Shown one piece after another: positions 28,472 to 37,115 of a DNA stretch of 64,000 bases. The notes below the pieces were generated by a model. That model was not told the DNA's origin, did not search any database, and saw only the letters and a list, made by a program, of their open reading frames with translations. Source of the stretch: Bradyrhizobium sp. AZCC 1721 (GTDB lineage: Bacteria > Pseudomonadota > Alphaproteobacteria > Rhizobiales > Xanthobacteraceae); the NCBI RefSeq assembly GCF_036924715.1, contig NZ_JAZHSB010000001.1:3091001-3155000 (forward strand). The letters run 5' to 3'. Each line of letters starts with the position of its first letter. Positions within the stretch are counted from its first letter, which is position 1. A program made the translations under genes and the position numbers.

Positions 28472-28486
28472 TTTCGCTATGCGAAA
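28472..28486. promoter_or_regulatory. IclR-type palindrome in front of the TAXI binding-protein gene
   Basis: TTTCGCTATGCGAAA has 6-bp perfect arms and a 3-nt centre. It fits the consensus TTYCGCNNNGCGRAA shared with the site at 28941, upstream of the iclR-type gene. Its position 19-33 nt before the TAXI gene start fits a repressor site or leader element. Confidence 0.65.
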
Positions 28487-28614
28487 ATTCTCTCGTTAGC
28501 GTCGATCATGTCATCGGCGGCTGGCGATGGCAACGTCACGTGCGTACACGTCAATACCAGAGCTGGACAGATTGTCGCGGAACTCGTTCCAAAAAAGTTT
28601 ATGCCGTGATCCGG

Positions 28615-28836
28615 TTAAGCTTCGATGATCGCGACAACCTGTCCTTCGGCGATAACGTCGTCGAGTTTGACCAGGATGGCTTTGATCTTTCCGGCCGTCG
28701 TCGACGTGACCGGAATTTCCATCTTCATGGCTTCGACGAAAGCGATCTCGTCGCCGTCGCCGACATTGCCACCAGTTGCGACGGGAAGCGCGCACACGCG
28801 TCCGGCGACTTCGGTGACAATCTTGATCTCTGGCAT
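28615..28836 (-). CDS. Biotinyl/lipoyl attachment domain protein (BCCP-like carrier), 73 aa
   Basis: A minimal biotin carrier domain with the biotinylation motif EAMKMEIPV; Lys38 is the acceptor. It has the duplicated beta-hammerhead layout (VAGRVCALPVATGGNVGDGD, then TAGKIKAILVKLDDVIAEGQ). As a free-standing subunit it would carry CO2 between a biotin carboxylase and a carboxyltransferase; the carboxyltransferase beta subunit is at 29884, but no biotin carboxylase is in the window. GGGAGAGCGGAA precedes the ATG. Longer upstream frames to 28977 cover the divergent promoter region and are rejected. Confidence 0.9.
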   Translation of the reverse strand: MPEIKIVTEVAGRVCALPVATGGNVGDGDEIAFVEAMKMEIPVTSTTAGKIKAILVKLDDVIAEGQVVAIIEA

Positions 28837-28940
28837 TTCCGCTCTCCCGGGACCGTCTGACGGACAGGCTGTCCTCGTGAACGGCTTTTTGTTGTGGCCG
28901 CAGATTGCCTGAGGTAGTTTGTTCTGCAAGTGGAATTTTG

Positions 28941-28955
28941 TTCCGCAGGGCGGAA
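28941..28955. promoter_or_regulatory. IclR-type palindrome between the carrier and IclR genes
   Basis: TTCCGCAGGGCGGAA has perfect 6-bp arms with a 3-nt centre and matches the site at 28472. A weaker relative, TTCTGCAAGTGGAA, lies at 28922-28935, about two helical turns away. The sites are in the divergent region between the biotin carrier gene and the IclR-type gene, 22 nt before the latter's ATG. Confidence 0.65.
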
Positions 28956-28976
28956 TTAGGCCATGGAGCCATAACA

Positions 28977-29954
28977 ATGGGAAGACGCTCGGAAAGGCTT
29001 AGCAAACAGGGAATGCTCGCCAGCGATCTGGCGGGCGAGGGTGACGTGATCCAGGTGGTGTCGCGGGCGTTCGACGTCTTGCGCTGCTTCGAGGGTCATG
29101 AAGCGAGACTAGGCAATCTGGAAATTTCCAGCCGCTGTGGTCTGCCGCGGTCGACGGTATCGCGGCTCACTCACACGCTGACGCGGATGGGCCAACTCGT
29201 CTATCTACCGCGCGACCAGAAATACCGCATCGGTCCAAGCGCGGTGGCGATGAGCACCTCGATGATGAGGGGGTTGCAGCTTCGCAATCTGATCAGGCTG
29301 CGTCTGCAGGACGTCGCCGATCAATTGCCAGGCACCGTCGGCTTCGTGATTCCCGATCGCTATCACCTCGTCTATCTCGAATTCGCGCGCGCGGCGAACG
29401 CGCTCGGCCTGCACGAAGGCACCGGCAGCCGCATCTCGATGACGAGCACCGCGGCCGGCTTTGCCTACACCGCAGCGCTCGACACCGACGTCGGCGATGC
29501 CCTGATCGCCGAAATGGAGCGCGAGATCCCGGAAAATGCGGCGCAGTTGAAGCCGCGCATCGAAGACAACCGCCGCCACCTGCGCGAACAGGGCTATGTC
29601 GTGGGCTGCGGCACCTGGAGCCCGCATATCAACGGGTGCGCGGTGCCGGTGTGGTCGCCGCAATATCAAACCTTTGTCGTCGTGACGATCGGCCTTCTCG
29701 CCGCGATGTTCGACGAGGAGCGGTTGCACCGGGAAGTGGCGCCGCAGATGCTCGAACTCGGCGTCGCGATCGGCGGCCTGCTGGAAGGCGCCGAGGGCGA
29801 CATCTTCGCCAACCGGATCGAAAGAAAGCCGCTTCCGGTGCCGGCCCATAATAACAACAAGATCATCAAGACGGAGGATACGAATGAACTGGAAGCCGGA
29901 GCTCGACGAGCTCGCTCGGCGCGAAGCGTTCGCGCGCGAGATGGGAGGCGTTGA
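28977..29954 (+). CDS. IclR family transcriptional regulator, 325 aa
   Basis: A winged helix-turn-helix at about residues 24-85 (VSRAFDVLRCFEGHEARLGN, then GLPRSTVSRLTHTLTRMGQL) is followed by the IclR effector domain up to about 275. Such regulators sense small organic acids. The ATG at 28977 has GGAG upstream. The C-terminal tail runs 71 nt into the carboxylase gene in another frame; that overlap is unusually long and the Arg-rich tail is probably not conserved. It faces the biotin-carrier / TAXI-TRAP row and has two matching palindromes nearby, so it likely controls both sides. Confidence 0.91.
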   Translation: MGRRSERLSKQGMLASDLAGEGDVIQVVSRAFDVLRCFEGHEARLGNLEISSRCGLPRSTVSRLTHTLTRMGQLVYLPRDQKYRIGPSAVAMSTSMMRGLQLRNLIRLRLQDVADQLPGTVGFVIPDRYHLVYLEFARAANALGLHEGTGSRISMTSTAAGFAYTAALDTDVGDALIAEMEREIPENAAQLKPRIEDNRRHLREQGYVVGCGTWSPHINGCAVPVWSPQYQTFVVVTIGLLAAMFDEERLHREVAPQMLELGVAIGGLLEGAEGDIFANRIERKPLPVPAHNNNKIIKTEDTNELEAGARRARSARSVRARDGRR

Positions 29955-31443
29955 CAAGGTCAAGCGCCAGCATGACCAGGGCCGGCTCACGGTTCGTGAG
30001 CGCATCGACAAACTGATCGACAAGAATTCCTTCCATGAGATCGGCGCGATTTCCGGCATCGCCGAATACGACGAAAACAGCGAACTCAAGCACCTGACGC
30101 CGGCAAACTGCGTGTTCGGCCGCGGCAGGGTCGACGGCCGCACCGTGGTTGTCGTCGGCGACGATTTCACCGTGCGCGGCGGCTCGGCCGACGCCTCGAT
30201 CTCGGCCAAGCCGCTGATGGCCGAGGAGATGGCGCACGATTTCCGCCTGCCGATTATCCGCGTCATCGAAGGCTCGGGCGGCGGCGGCTCGGTGAAGACG
30301 ATCGAGACGCGTGGCGCTGCGAATCTGCCCGGCGGGGTCGGCGGCACGCGCTGGTATTGGTTCACGACGGCGAACATGGCGCGGGTGCCCGTGGTCGCGC
30401 TCGGGCTCGGTTCGGTCGCAGGCCTTGGCGCGGCGCGGCTTGCCGCTAGCCACTATTCCGTCATGACCCGAAATTCCGCGATGTTCGTCGCAGGCCCGCC
30501 GGTCGTAAAACGCCTCGGCCAGGACCTGACGAAGCAGGAGCTTGGCGGCGCCGAGATCCAGACCCGCGCCGGCGGCGTCGATGATGCCGTCGATACCGAG
30601 GAAGAGGCGTTCGAACGCGCCAGGCGTTTTCTGTCCTATCTGCCGTCCTCGGTATACGACCTGCCGCCGACCACGGCCTGCAGCGACGATCCCGAACGCG
30701 CGGAAGAATCGCTGTTGAACGCGGTGCCGCGCAATCGCCGCCAGGTCTACAAGATGCGCCCGATCATCGACGCCGTTGTCGACAAGGGCTCGTTCTTCGA
30801 AGTGAACGCCAATTTCGGTCGCCCGATCGTCACGGGCCTTGCCCGGTTCGAGGGCCGCGCGGTGCTACTGCTCGCCAGCGATCCTTTCCACTATGGCGGG
30901 TCGTGGACGGCGGAAGCCTGCCAGAAGGTGGTTCGCTGGGTCGATTTCGCCGAGACTTTCCATCTGCCGGTGGTTTACCTAATGGATTGCCCGGGCTTCA
31001 TGATCGGGCTCGAGGCCGAGAAGTCGGCGACCATCCGCCACGGCGTGCGGGCGATGGCGGCGGTCAACCAGTCGACCGTGCCTTGGTGCACCATCATCGT
31101 GCGCAACGCGTTCGGCGTCGCCGGCGTCGTGCACCAGCCGGCCAACCGCTATTCGATGCGCTATGCCTGGCCGTCGGCCTATTGGGGCTCGTTGCCGCTC
31201 GAAGGCGGCATCGAGGCCGCCTACCGCGCCGATATCGACGGGTCGGATGATCCGGCCGCGAAATTGAAAGAGATCGAGGATCGCCTCAACAAGCTGCGCT
31301 CGCCGTTCCGCTCTGCCGAGAAATTCTGGGTCGAGGAGGTGATCGACCCGCGCAAGACGCGTTCGCTGCTGTGCGAGTTCGCGCGATTGGCAGAGCCGAT
31401 TCGCAACGTGGGCCCGCCAACGAATATGTCGACGCGGCCGTGA
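29884..31443 (+). CDS. Acyl-CoA carboxylase carboxyltransferase (beta) subunit, 519 aa
   Basis: A PccB/MccB-like carboxyltransferase with two crotonase-like halves. Seen are HLTPANCVFGRGRVDGRTVV in the N half and LMDCPGFMIGLEAEKSATIR in the C half. The RVIEGSGGGGSVK segment binds the acyl-CoA side. It transfers CO2 from a biotinyl carrier to an acyl-CoA. GGAGGAT is placed inside the end of the IclR gene. A biotin carrier gene is 1 kb away on the other strand. With no biotin carboxylase nearby, the full enzyme must borrow one from elsewhere. Confidence 0.93.
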   Translation: MNWKPELDELARREAFAREMGGVDKVKRQHDQGRLTVRERIDKLIDKNSFHEIGAISGIAEYDENSELKHLTPANCVFGRGRVDGRTVVVVGDDFTVRGGSADASISAKPLMAEEMAHDFRLPIIRVIEGSGGGGSVKTIETRGAANLPGGVGGTRWYWFTTANMARVPVVALGLGSVAGLGAARLAASHYSVMTRNSAMFVAGPPVVKRLGQDLTKQELGGAEIQTRAGGVDDAVDTEEEAFERARRFLSYLPSSVYDLPPTTACSDDPERAEESLLNAVPRNRRQVYKMRPIIDAVVDKGSFFEVNANFGRPIVTGLARFEGRAVLLLASDPFHYGGSWTAEACQKVVRWVDFAETFHLPVVYLMDCPGFMIGLEAEKSATIRHGVRAMAAVNQSTVPWCTIIVRNAFGVAGVVHQPANRYSMRYAWPSAYWGSLPLEGGIEAAYRADIDGSDDPAAKLKEIEDRLNKLRSPFRSAEKFWVEEVIDPRKTRSLLCEFARLAEPIRNVGPPTNMSTRP

Positions 31444-31449
31444 TGGGAT

Positions 31450-31552
31450 GTCATTCGGGGGCGATGCGCAGCATCGAACTATGGTGCGCAATTGCGCACC
31501 TGAGAATCTCGAGATTCTGGGTCTGGTGCTAACGCACCATCCCGGAATGACG
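31450..31552. repeat. Intergenic palindromic repeat, family D (copy 1)
   Basis: Contains the perfect 18-bp palindrome GGTGCGCAATTGCGCACC, next to CTGAGAATCTCGAGA; the element ends GGAATGACG. The same core occurs in reverse orientation at 62812-62908, with about 40 identical bases. It lies between convergent carboxylase and MFS genes. Confidence 0.85.
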
Positions 31553-31559
31553 TGTTCTC

Positions 31560-32841
31560 TCACGCCACCGCCGCCTTCGGCCGCGAGATCGCGAGCACAA
31601 TCAGCGCCGCCACCACGCAGAGCGCGCCGGCAACGAAGAACGCCGGCAGGTAGGTCTGCAGCACCGTCCGCGACAGGCCCGCACCGAAGGCGGCTACGCC
31701 GGCTCCGAGTTGATGACCGGCAAAAATCCAGCCAAACACCAAATTGGCGCGTTCGGGGCCGAACCGCTGGGTGGTGAGCCGCACCGTCGGCGGCACGGTT
31801 GCAATCCAGTCGAGCCCGTAGAACATCGCAAACAGCGAAAGGCCGTAGAGCGTAAAATCGGAGAACGGCAGGAACAGCAGCGACAGGCCGCGCAGTCCGT
31901 AATACCAGAACAACAGCCAGCGATTGTCGTAGCGGTCCGACAACCAGCCGGAGGCGATGGTGCCGACGAAATCGAATATGCCCATCGCAGCCAGCAGACT
32001 CGCCGCCTGCACCTGCGGGATGCCGAAATCGAGGCACATCGGAATCAGGTGAACCTGGACCAGACCGTTGGTAGAGGCGCCGCAGATGAAGAAGGTGGCG
32101 AACAGGATCCAGAACACCCCCCGACTTCGAGGCATCGCGCAGCGTGCCGAGCGCCGCCGCCATGATCGGGATGTTGTTTGGGGGAGGGGCCGGCAGCGGC
32201 TCGGTGCCTTCGTCGCCGAATGGCCTTAAGCCCACATCGCTCGGCCGGTCACGCATGATCATCAGCACGGCGAAGGCCGCGACGCCGAGCGTCACGCACA
32301 CCAGGCCCAGCGCGATCCGCCAACCATACGTATCGGTCAGGCTCGCCAGCAGCGGCAGGAAGGCGAGCTGTCCGGTGGCGACGCTCGCGGTGAGAATGCC
32401 GACGACGAGACCGCGCCGCGCCACGAACCAGCGTGCAGCAATCGTGGCGCCCAGCACCAGCGCCGTCATGCCGGTGCCGAGTCCGATCATCACGCCCCAC
32501 AGCAGCATGAGCTGCCAGACCTGTGTCATCGCCAGCGACGCCGCCAGGCCGGAGACGACGATCAGCAGCGCCAGCAGCGTCACGTTGCGCAGCCCGTAGC
32601 GGTTCATGAGCGCTGCGGCAAAGGGCGCCATCAGCCCGAACAGGATGAAGCGGATCGACAGCGCGGAAGAAATCTCCGCCGTCGTCCAGCCAAATTCCTT
32701 CTGCAACGGCACGATGAAGACGCCGGGCGCGCCGACCGTGCCGGCGGAGATCAGGCCGGTGAGGAAGGTCACGGCGACCATCACCCAGCCGTAATGGATA
32801 TTGCGGCGGGCCAGGGCGGCTGAAAGCCAGTTCGAGATCAT
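31560..32841 (-). pseudogene. MFS transporter split by a +1 frameshift (426 aa if repaired)
   Basis: The first 240 codons encode six or more MFS helices (YGWVMVAVTFLTGLISAGTV, GVMIGLGTGMTALVLGATIA). After GTLRDASKS the frame is lost at a run of six G on the coding strand (32117-32122). Reading resumes one base off as GVFWILFATFFICGASTNG and continues to a normal MFS end at 31560. Removing one G restores an uninterrupted protein of typical length. The start at 32841 has GAGGA upstream. This may be a real mutation, slippage at the G run, or a sequencing error. It would otherwise be a 12-helix exporter or anion importer. Confidence 0.85.
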
Positions 32842-33093
32842 TGGTCCTCGGGGAATTCCAGTGGGAAGGTCTGCTTAGGTCGGCTTGACGCATTCTGACG
32901 TGACGGCATTCTGACTTGAATGTCGTACTTCCCTCATTTCAGGACATGATGACGCCAGGGCGATCCACGCAAGCCGCGATTGAATTATAGGCATAATATT
33001 ATACGCGGCAGAAATCGCAACCAGGCAATCCAATCAAAAATCTCACCATTCGCATGAGAGAAATTGATCGATCGCAGGCCGCGAACCGGCCGG

Positions 33094-33279
33094 CTATTCC
33101 AGTCCGTCGAGGGCGGCCTCGATGGCCTTTTTGAAGGCCGCGATGTCGCCGAGTTCGTGGCCGAGCACGAGCGCAAGCCGGGTCAGGAATAGCGCTTCAC
33201 GCTCGGGCCCGGCCTGGTCGATCGCTAGCGCCAGCGTCTCATAAGCGGTCTCGAAGTCCTCGAACGGCATGGCGCTCAT
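33094..33279 (-). CDS. DUF2783-like small protein, 61 aa
   Basis: A short acidic helical protein with the core LTRLALVLGHELGDIAAFKK, resembling DUF2783, whose members sit beside flavin monooxygenase genes. Its ATG overlaps the stop of the monooxygenase gene (ATGA), so both are made from one message. It may be a small accessory subunit, but no reaction is known. An upstream in-frame start at 33345 lies within the monooxygenase gene and is rejected. Confidence 0.78.
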   Translation of the reverse strand: MSAMPFEDFETAYETLALAIDQAGPEREALFLTRLALVLGHELGDIAAFKKAIEAALDGLE

Positions 33280-34967
33280 GGCGTCTCGCTTCCCAGGCAA
33301 AGGCTTGCGGTTTTCAGGATCTCGTCGGGAGCCGCGGCCTTCCATCGCCCGGCAATGTGCAGGTCGGGCCGCAGCAGATAGAGCGTGCCAGGACTAGCGG
33401 CGAACAGACGGGCGATTTCGGCGTCCTGGTCCGCAATGGCCTTCGTTTCAGAGGCCGAGCCGCGCGACGTAACCAGCACGGCAGCGAAGCGCTTATCGAT
33501 CCGGCCGAGTTGCGCCAACAGCGCCGCCTGTTCGGCAACCGGCGGCCCCTCGCAGAACAGGATCGCGGTCATGCCGTTGCCGGCGCGGTCCAGCAGGTAG
33601 CTGCCGTCGGCCAGTCTCGCGTTCGGCGCGGCGCTGCCGCAACGAGGGCCGCCGGCAAATTCGGTGTCGCGCTCGGCGTAAAGCGTCAGCGGGCTGTCCG
33701 AATAGGTGTAGGGCTGCATCTGGCGCGGATTGGCGAGCCCGCGGGGAAATTCGTGCTTCAAACTGAGCGACAAGGCCGCCTCGCGCGCCAGCCGCCAGCC
33801 GCGCGTCGGCGGCGTCATGAAACGCGTGCTCTTGGTGGCATTGGCGAAGACGTCGAGCGTGGCGCCGCGCCGCTCCGGCGAAAAGCTGTCGAGCAGCCGC
33901 TCATCCGCCTCGCCATGGAGCACGAGCGCCAGCTTCCAGCCGATGTTCTCGGCATCCGCCAGACCATTGTTCAGCCCGCGCACGCCGAAGATCGGCACAA
34001 TATGAGCGGCATCGCCGATAAAGAAGACGCGGCCGTGCTTGTAATCGTCAAGGCACAAGGTGTTGGCGGAGTAGACGCTCCACCATTCCAGATCCCATGC
34101 ATTTGTGTGGCCGATATCCGCAAGGATCGCACCGACCCGGGCGCGGAGGTTTTCCTCCTTGAGCGCTTCCTGTTCGTTCTCGCCTTCACGGAGCTGGTAA
34201 TCTACGCGCCAGATATCGTCCGGCTGCTTGTGGATCAGCACCGTCCCGCCGGGATTGCCGCTTGGTTCGAAAAAAGCCCGGCGCTCGGTCGGAAAATCGT
34301 GGTCCATGCGGATGTCCGCGATCACGTAGCGGCCTTCGTAATTGTCGCCCTTCAATCGCAAGCCAAGCATCGACCGGATTGGCGAGCGCGCCCCGTCGGC
34401 GGCCAGCACATAGTCGGCATCGAGCCGATAGTCGCCCGCCGGCGATGAAATCCGAACCGAGACACCGTCATTGTGCCGCTCGATGGCCGACAGTTCGCTC
34501 TGCCAGCGCATGTCGACCAGATCGCAGGCCGCAACCGCATCATGCAGGAATTTCTCGATGTACTGCTGCTGCAGATTGTACATCGGTAGATATTTTTCGC
34601 CCGGCGGTTGCGGCATCTCCAGCCGAAAAATCTGCTCGCCGCGATAGTAGCTGCGACCGAACCGCCAGCCGAGCGCCTTTTCGACGAACGGCCCGACCGC
34701 GCCGATCCGCTCCAGGATATGCATGCTCGGCCGCGCAACGCAGATGGCGCGGCTGCCGTCATTAAAAGTGTCCTTGCGGTCGATCAGCACGCTCTTGATC
34801 CCGTAGCGCCCCAGCACCAGCGCCGCGGTCATGCCGATCGGGCCGGCGCCAACGATCAGCACCGGATGCCGCGTCGCCTCGCCGTCAAGTTCGGGAACGC
34901 GCCGCGCCGCAAAGCGGGGATAGCCGAAATAGAGCGATTCCAGCGGTCCCTTGCCGGCAGGCCTCAT
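33276..34967 (-). CDS. FAD-dependent aromatic-ring monooxygenase (PheA/TfdB family), 563 aa
   Basis: A class A flavin hydroxylase. The FAD dinucleotide motif is LIVGAGPIGM near residues 37-46, and the second motif is FFIGDAAHIVPIFGVRGLNN near 313-332, then GLADAENIGWKL. A thioredoxin-like C-terminal domain with the usual small-molecule family length follows. It should hydroxylate a phenolic ring with NAD(P)H and O2. It lies 12 nt after the enoyl-CoA hydratase-family gene and is coupled to the DUF2783 gene. Known relatives act on phenol, 3-hydroxyphenylpropionate or 2,4-dichlorophenol; the substrate here is not evident. Confidence 0.92.
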   Translation of the reverse strand: MRPAGKGPLESLYFGYPRFAARRVPELDGEATRHPVLIVGAGPIGMTAALVLGRYGIKSVLIDRKDTFNDGSRAICVARPSMHILERIGAVGPFVEKALGWRFGRSYYRGEQIFRLEMPQPPGEKYLPMYNLQQQYIEKFLHDAVAACDLVDMRWQSELSAIERHNDGVSVRISSPAGDYRLDADYVLAADGARSPIRSMLGLRLKGDNYEGRYVIADIRMDHDFPTERRAFFEPSGNPGGTVLIHKQPDDIWRVDYQLREGENEQEALKEENLRARVGAILADIGHTNAWDLEWWSVYSANTLCLDDYKHGRVFFIGDAAHIVPIFGVRGLNNGLADAENIGWKLALVLHGEADERLLDSFSPERRGATLDVFANATKSTRFMTPPTRGWRLAREAALSLSLKHEFPRGLANPRQMQPYTYSDSPLTLYAERDTEFAGGPRCGSAAPNARLADGSYLLDRAGNGMTAILFCEGPPVAEQAALLAQLGRIDKRFAAVLVTSRGSASETKAIADQDAEIARLFAASPGTLYLLRPDLHIAGRWKAAAPDEILKTASLCLGSETP

Positions 34968-34979
34968 GCGTCCCTCCGT

Positions 34980-35750
34980 CTATTTCTTGCGGTCGAGAAA
35001 TCCCTGCATCAGCCGCTGCGGCTCTCCGGTCAGGAACGATTGTCCGAATACGCCGACACTTAAGTTGACGGATTCGGTCAACGGCAGTTCCTCCCATTGC
35101 CGCAGCAACTCCTTCTGCGAACGCAGCGCTCCGGGCCCGCATTCGAGCAGCGCCTTCACCGTATGCTCGACCGCGGCATCGAGCCCGCCCTCCTTGGCGA
35201 CCACATCGACCAGGCCCCAGGCGAGCGCGGTGGGCGCGTCGATATTTTCCGCCGTCATGACCAGCCAGCGGGCGCGGCCCCAGCCGATCAGCCGCGGCAG
35301 CAGCGCAGCGTGGATCACCGAGGGGATGCCGACGCGCACTTCCGGCATGCCGAATTTGGCATCGTGGGCCGCAATCCGGAAATCGCAGGCGGCGGCGACT
35401 TCCAACCCGCCACCGAGGCACCAGCCGGGAAGCCGCGCGATCACCGGCACCGGAAAGTGGCGCACTGCCTCGCAGAGGTCGCGCAACCGGGTGATGAAGG
35501 CTTCAGCGGATTTCTGGTCGAGCTTCGCCATCTCCTTGATATCGGCGCCGCCGATCATGCTCTTCTCGCTCTGGCCGGCGAGGATGACCGCGCGAATGGT
35601 GTTGTCGCCGGCGAGCCGCTCGAACCCTTCGCGCACGCCGTCGGTGACGGCGGAGGAGAGGATGTTGAGAGGGCCCGCATTGCAGATCGCGAGGCGAACG
35701 ACGCCTCTATCGTCGCGGTCGATGCCGCAATGAGGATTGAGCATTTCCAT
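34980..35750 (-). CDS. Enoyl-CoA hydratase/isomerase family protein, 256 aa
   Basis: A crotonase-fold protein with the oxyanion-hole segments AGQSEKSMIGGADIKEMA (58-75) and LPGWCLGGGLEVAAACDFRI (106-125). The position of the usual catalytic Glu in MPEVRVGIPSVIHA is kept. It could hydrate an enoyl-CoA or cleave a ring-derived CoA ester. It is the first gene of the unit with the monooxygenase and DUF2783 genes, 12 nt upstream of the former. The divergent gene is a thioesterase. It may also serve the methacrylyl-CoA step of valine breakdown, but nothing in sequence shows that. Confidence 0.9.
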   Translation of the reverse strand: MEMLNPHCGIDRDDRGVVRLAICNAGPLNILSSAVTDGVREGFERLAGDNTIRAVILAGQSEKSMIGGADIKEMAKLDQKSAEAFITRLRDLCEAVRHFPVPVIARLPGWCLGGGLEVAAACDFRIAAHDAKFGMPEVRVGIPSVIHAALLPRLIGWGRARWLVMTAENIDAPTALAWGLVDVVAKEGGLDAAVEHTVKALLECGPGALRSQKELLRQWEELPLTESVNLSVGVFGQSFLTGEPQRLMQGFLDRKK

Positions 35751-35885
35751 TCTGCTTTTCCGGGCTTGTTCTGGTCGTTGCCATCACTTCCGGGACATTG
35801 CGCCGGCTTGTCAAGGGCGGGCGAGGGGCATTGCGCGACCGCTCGCACCGATATAGAATTATGATCGTCATCTAAAGGAGCCGCC

Positions 35886-36422
35886 ATGACTATGACCGAG
35901 ACTGTCGATCTGTTTTCGTTCGATATGCGCAGGCATCGGGTGGTGGAATGGCAGGCGCCGGGGCCGATTGCCCGGGCGGCATCCGGAATGTCCGGGCTCG
36001 AGACCATGTGCGCGATCCGCGACGGCATCCTGCCACCGCCGCCGATGGCGCGGCTGATCGGTTTCGAGATGCGCCTCGCCGAGCCCGGCCGGATCGTGAT
36101 GGAACTGGATCCGGATGAAAGCCTCGAAAACACCATCGGACTGCTCCACGGCGCGACGGCCGCGGCGCTCCTGGATACTGCCATGGGTTGTGCCATAACC
36201 ACCATGCAGCCGGCGGGGCAGACCTCCGTCACGCTGGACCTCAAGCTGACCTATCTGCGGCCATTGTCGGTGCGGTCGGGCGCGATCTCGGCGGAAGGCA
36301 AAGTGATAAAGGTCGGCCGCCAGACCAGCTATGCCGAAGGCTTCGTCCGCGACCGTGCGGGCAATCTTGCAGTGCACGCGACCGGAACGTTCACGATGAT
36401 CGGCGTTGAAAAGGCGAATTAG
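35886..36422 (+). CDS. PaaI-type hotdog thioesterase, 178 aa
   Basis: A hotdog-fold protein with the PaaI motif NTIGLLHGATAAALLDTAMG near residues 81-100 and SVTLDLKLTYLRPL near 113-126. Such enzymes hydrolyse acyl- or aryl-CoA esters, often salvaging CoA from dead-end intermediates. AAAGGAG lies directly before the ATG. The promoter region contains ATGATCGTCAT, a short inverted repeat, 25 nt upstream of the start. It is divergent from the hydratase-monooxygenase unit and 62 nt ahead of a TetR regulator. Confidence 0.9.
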   Translation: MTMTETVDLFSFDMRRHRVVEWQAPGPIARAASGMSGLETMCAIRDGILPPPPMARLIGFEMRLAEPGRIVMELDPDESLENTIGLLHGATAAALLDTAMGCAITTMQPAGQTSVTLDLKLTYLRPLSVRSGAISAEGKVIKVGRQTSYAEGFVRDRAGNLAVHATGTFTMIGVEKAN

Positions 36423-36440
36423 ATGCAGCTTTTCCTGCTC

Positions 36441-36451
36441 ATAACTGTTAT
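36441..36451. promoter_or_regulatory. Short palindrome upstream of the TetR gene
   Basis: ATAACTGTTAT has perfect 5-bp arms around one base, in an AT-rich stretch 34 nt before the TetR start. Autoregulatory TetR operators are often like this. The match is short, so it could be chance. Confidence 0.4.
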
Positions 36452-36484
36452 TATATGACCAGGGACATTTAATGGGATGCGTTG

Positions 36485-37099
36485 ATGCGTTATTCGAAAG
36501 AGCACAAGCAGGAGACCCACGTACGGATCGTGAAAAAAGCCTCGGTGCGGCTTCGCGAAAAGGGTGCGCATGGCATCGGCGTCGCCGACTTGATGAAGGA
36601 AGCGGGCCTGACCCACGGCGGCTTCTACGCGCATTTCGATTCCCGCGAGGCGCTCGTCATCGAGGCTTTTGCCTATGCGATGGACCGCTCGGTTGAGCAT
36701 TGGCGAAAAATCGCCGCTGAAACGCCGCCGGAGAAGCGGTTGTCGACGATCATCGATTCCTACGTCTCGACGGTTCATCGCGACGATCCCGGCCGCGGTT
36801 GCGCCGTTACGACGTTAGGTGCCGAGATCGTCCGGGAAAGCGCGAAGACGCGCAAGGCCTTTGCCGCCAAGCTGGAGCAGTTGATCGATATGATCGCCGA
36901 CCAGATTCCCGACGTGCCGCGCAAGACGGCCCGCAGGCAGGCGATGGGCACGCTGGCGACGATGATGGGTACGCTGGTGATGTCGCGCGTTGCCGGCAGC
37001 GGCGAACTGTCCGACGAAATTCTCGTCGCCGGCCGCGAGGCGGCGCTGACGCGCGCCGAGGCGAAGCCGGCCGCGAAGAAGACGCGGAAGGTGAATTAG
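36485..37099 (+). CDS. TetR family transcriptional regulator, 204 aa
   Basis: An N-terminal TetR helix-turn-helix: RIVKKASVRLREKGAHGIGV (about 14-33), then LMKEAGLTHGGFYAHFDSRE (36-55). The C-terminal helical domain has GCAVTTLGAEIVRES near 100-114 and a Lys/Arg-rich tail (AKPAAKKTRKVN). ATG at 36485 is preferred over the TTG three bases earlier. It may regulate the thioesterase just upstream, itself, or the divergent monooxygenase unit. The ligand is unknown. Confidence 0.92.
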   Translation: MRYSKEHKQETHVRIVKKASVRLREKGAHGIGVADLMKEAGLTHGGFYAHFDSREALVIEAFAYAMDRSVEHWRKIAAETPPEKRLSTIIDSYVSTVHRDDPGRGCAVTTLGAEIVRESAKTRKAFAAKLEQLIDMIADQIPDVPRKTARRQAMGTLATMMGTLVMSRVAGSGELSDEILVAGREAALTRAEAKPAAKKTRKVN

Positions 37100-37115
37100 G
37101 CGGCGGCCTCTCCAC

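Noticed and set aside
32890..33002. Direct repeat GCATTCTGAC (32890, 32906) and palindrome ATAATATTAT (32993)
   Set aside because: They could be regulatory sites upstream of the broken MFS gene, but the motifs are short and no regulator is adjacent.
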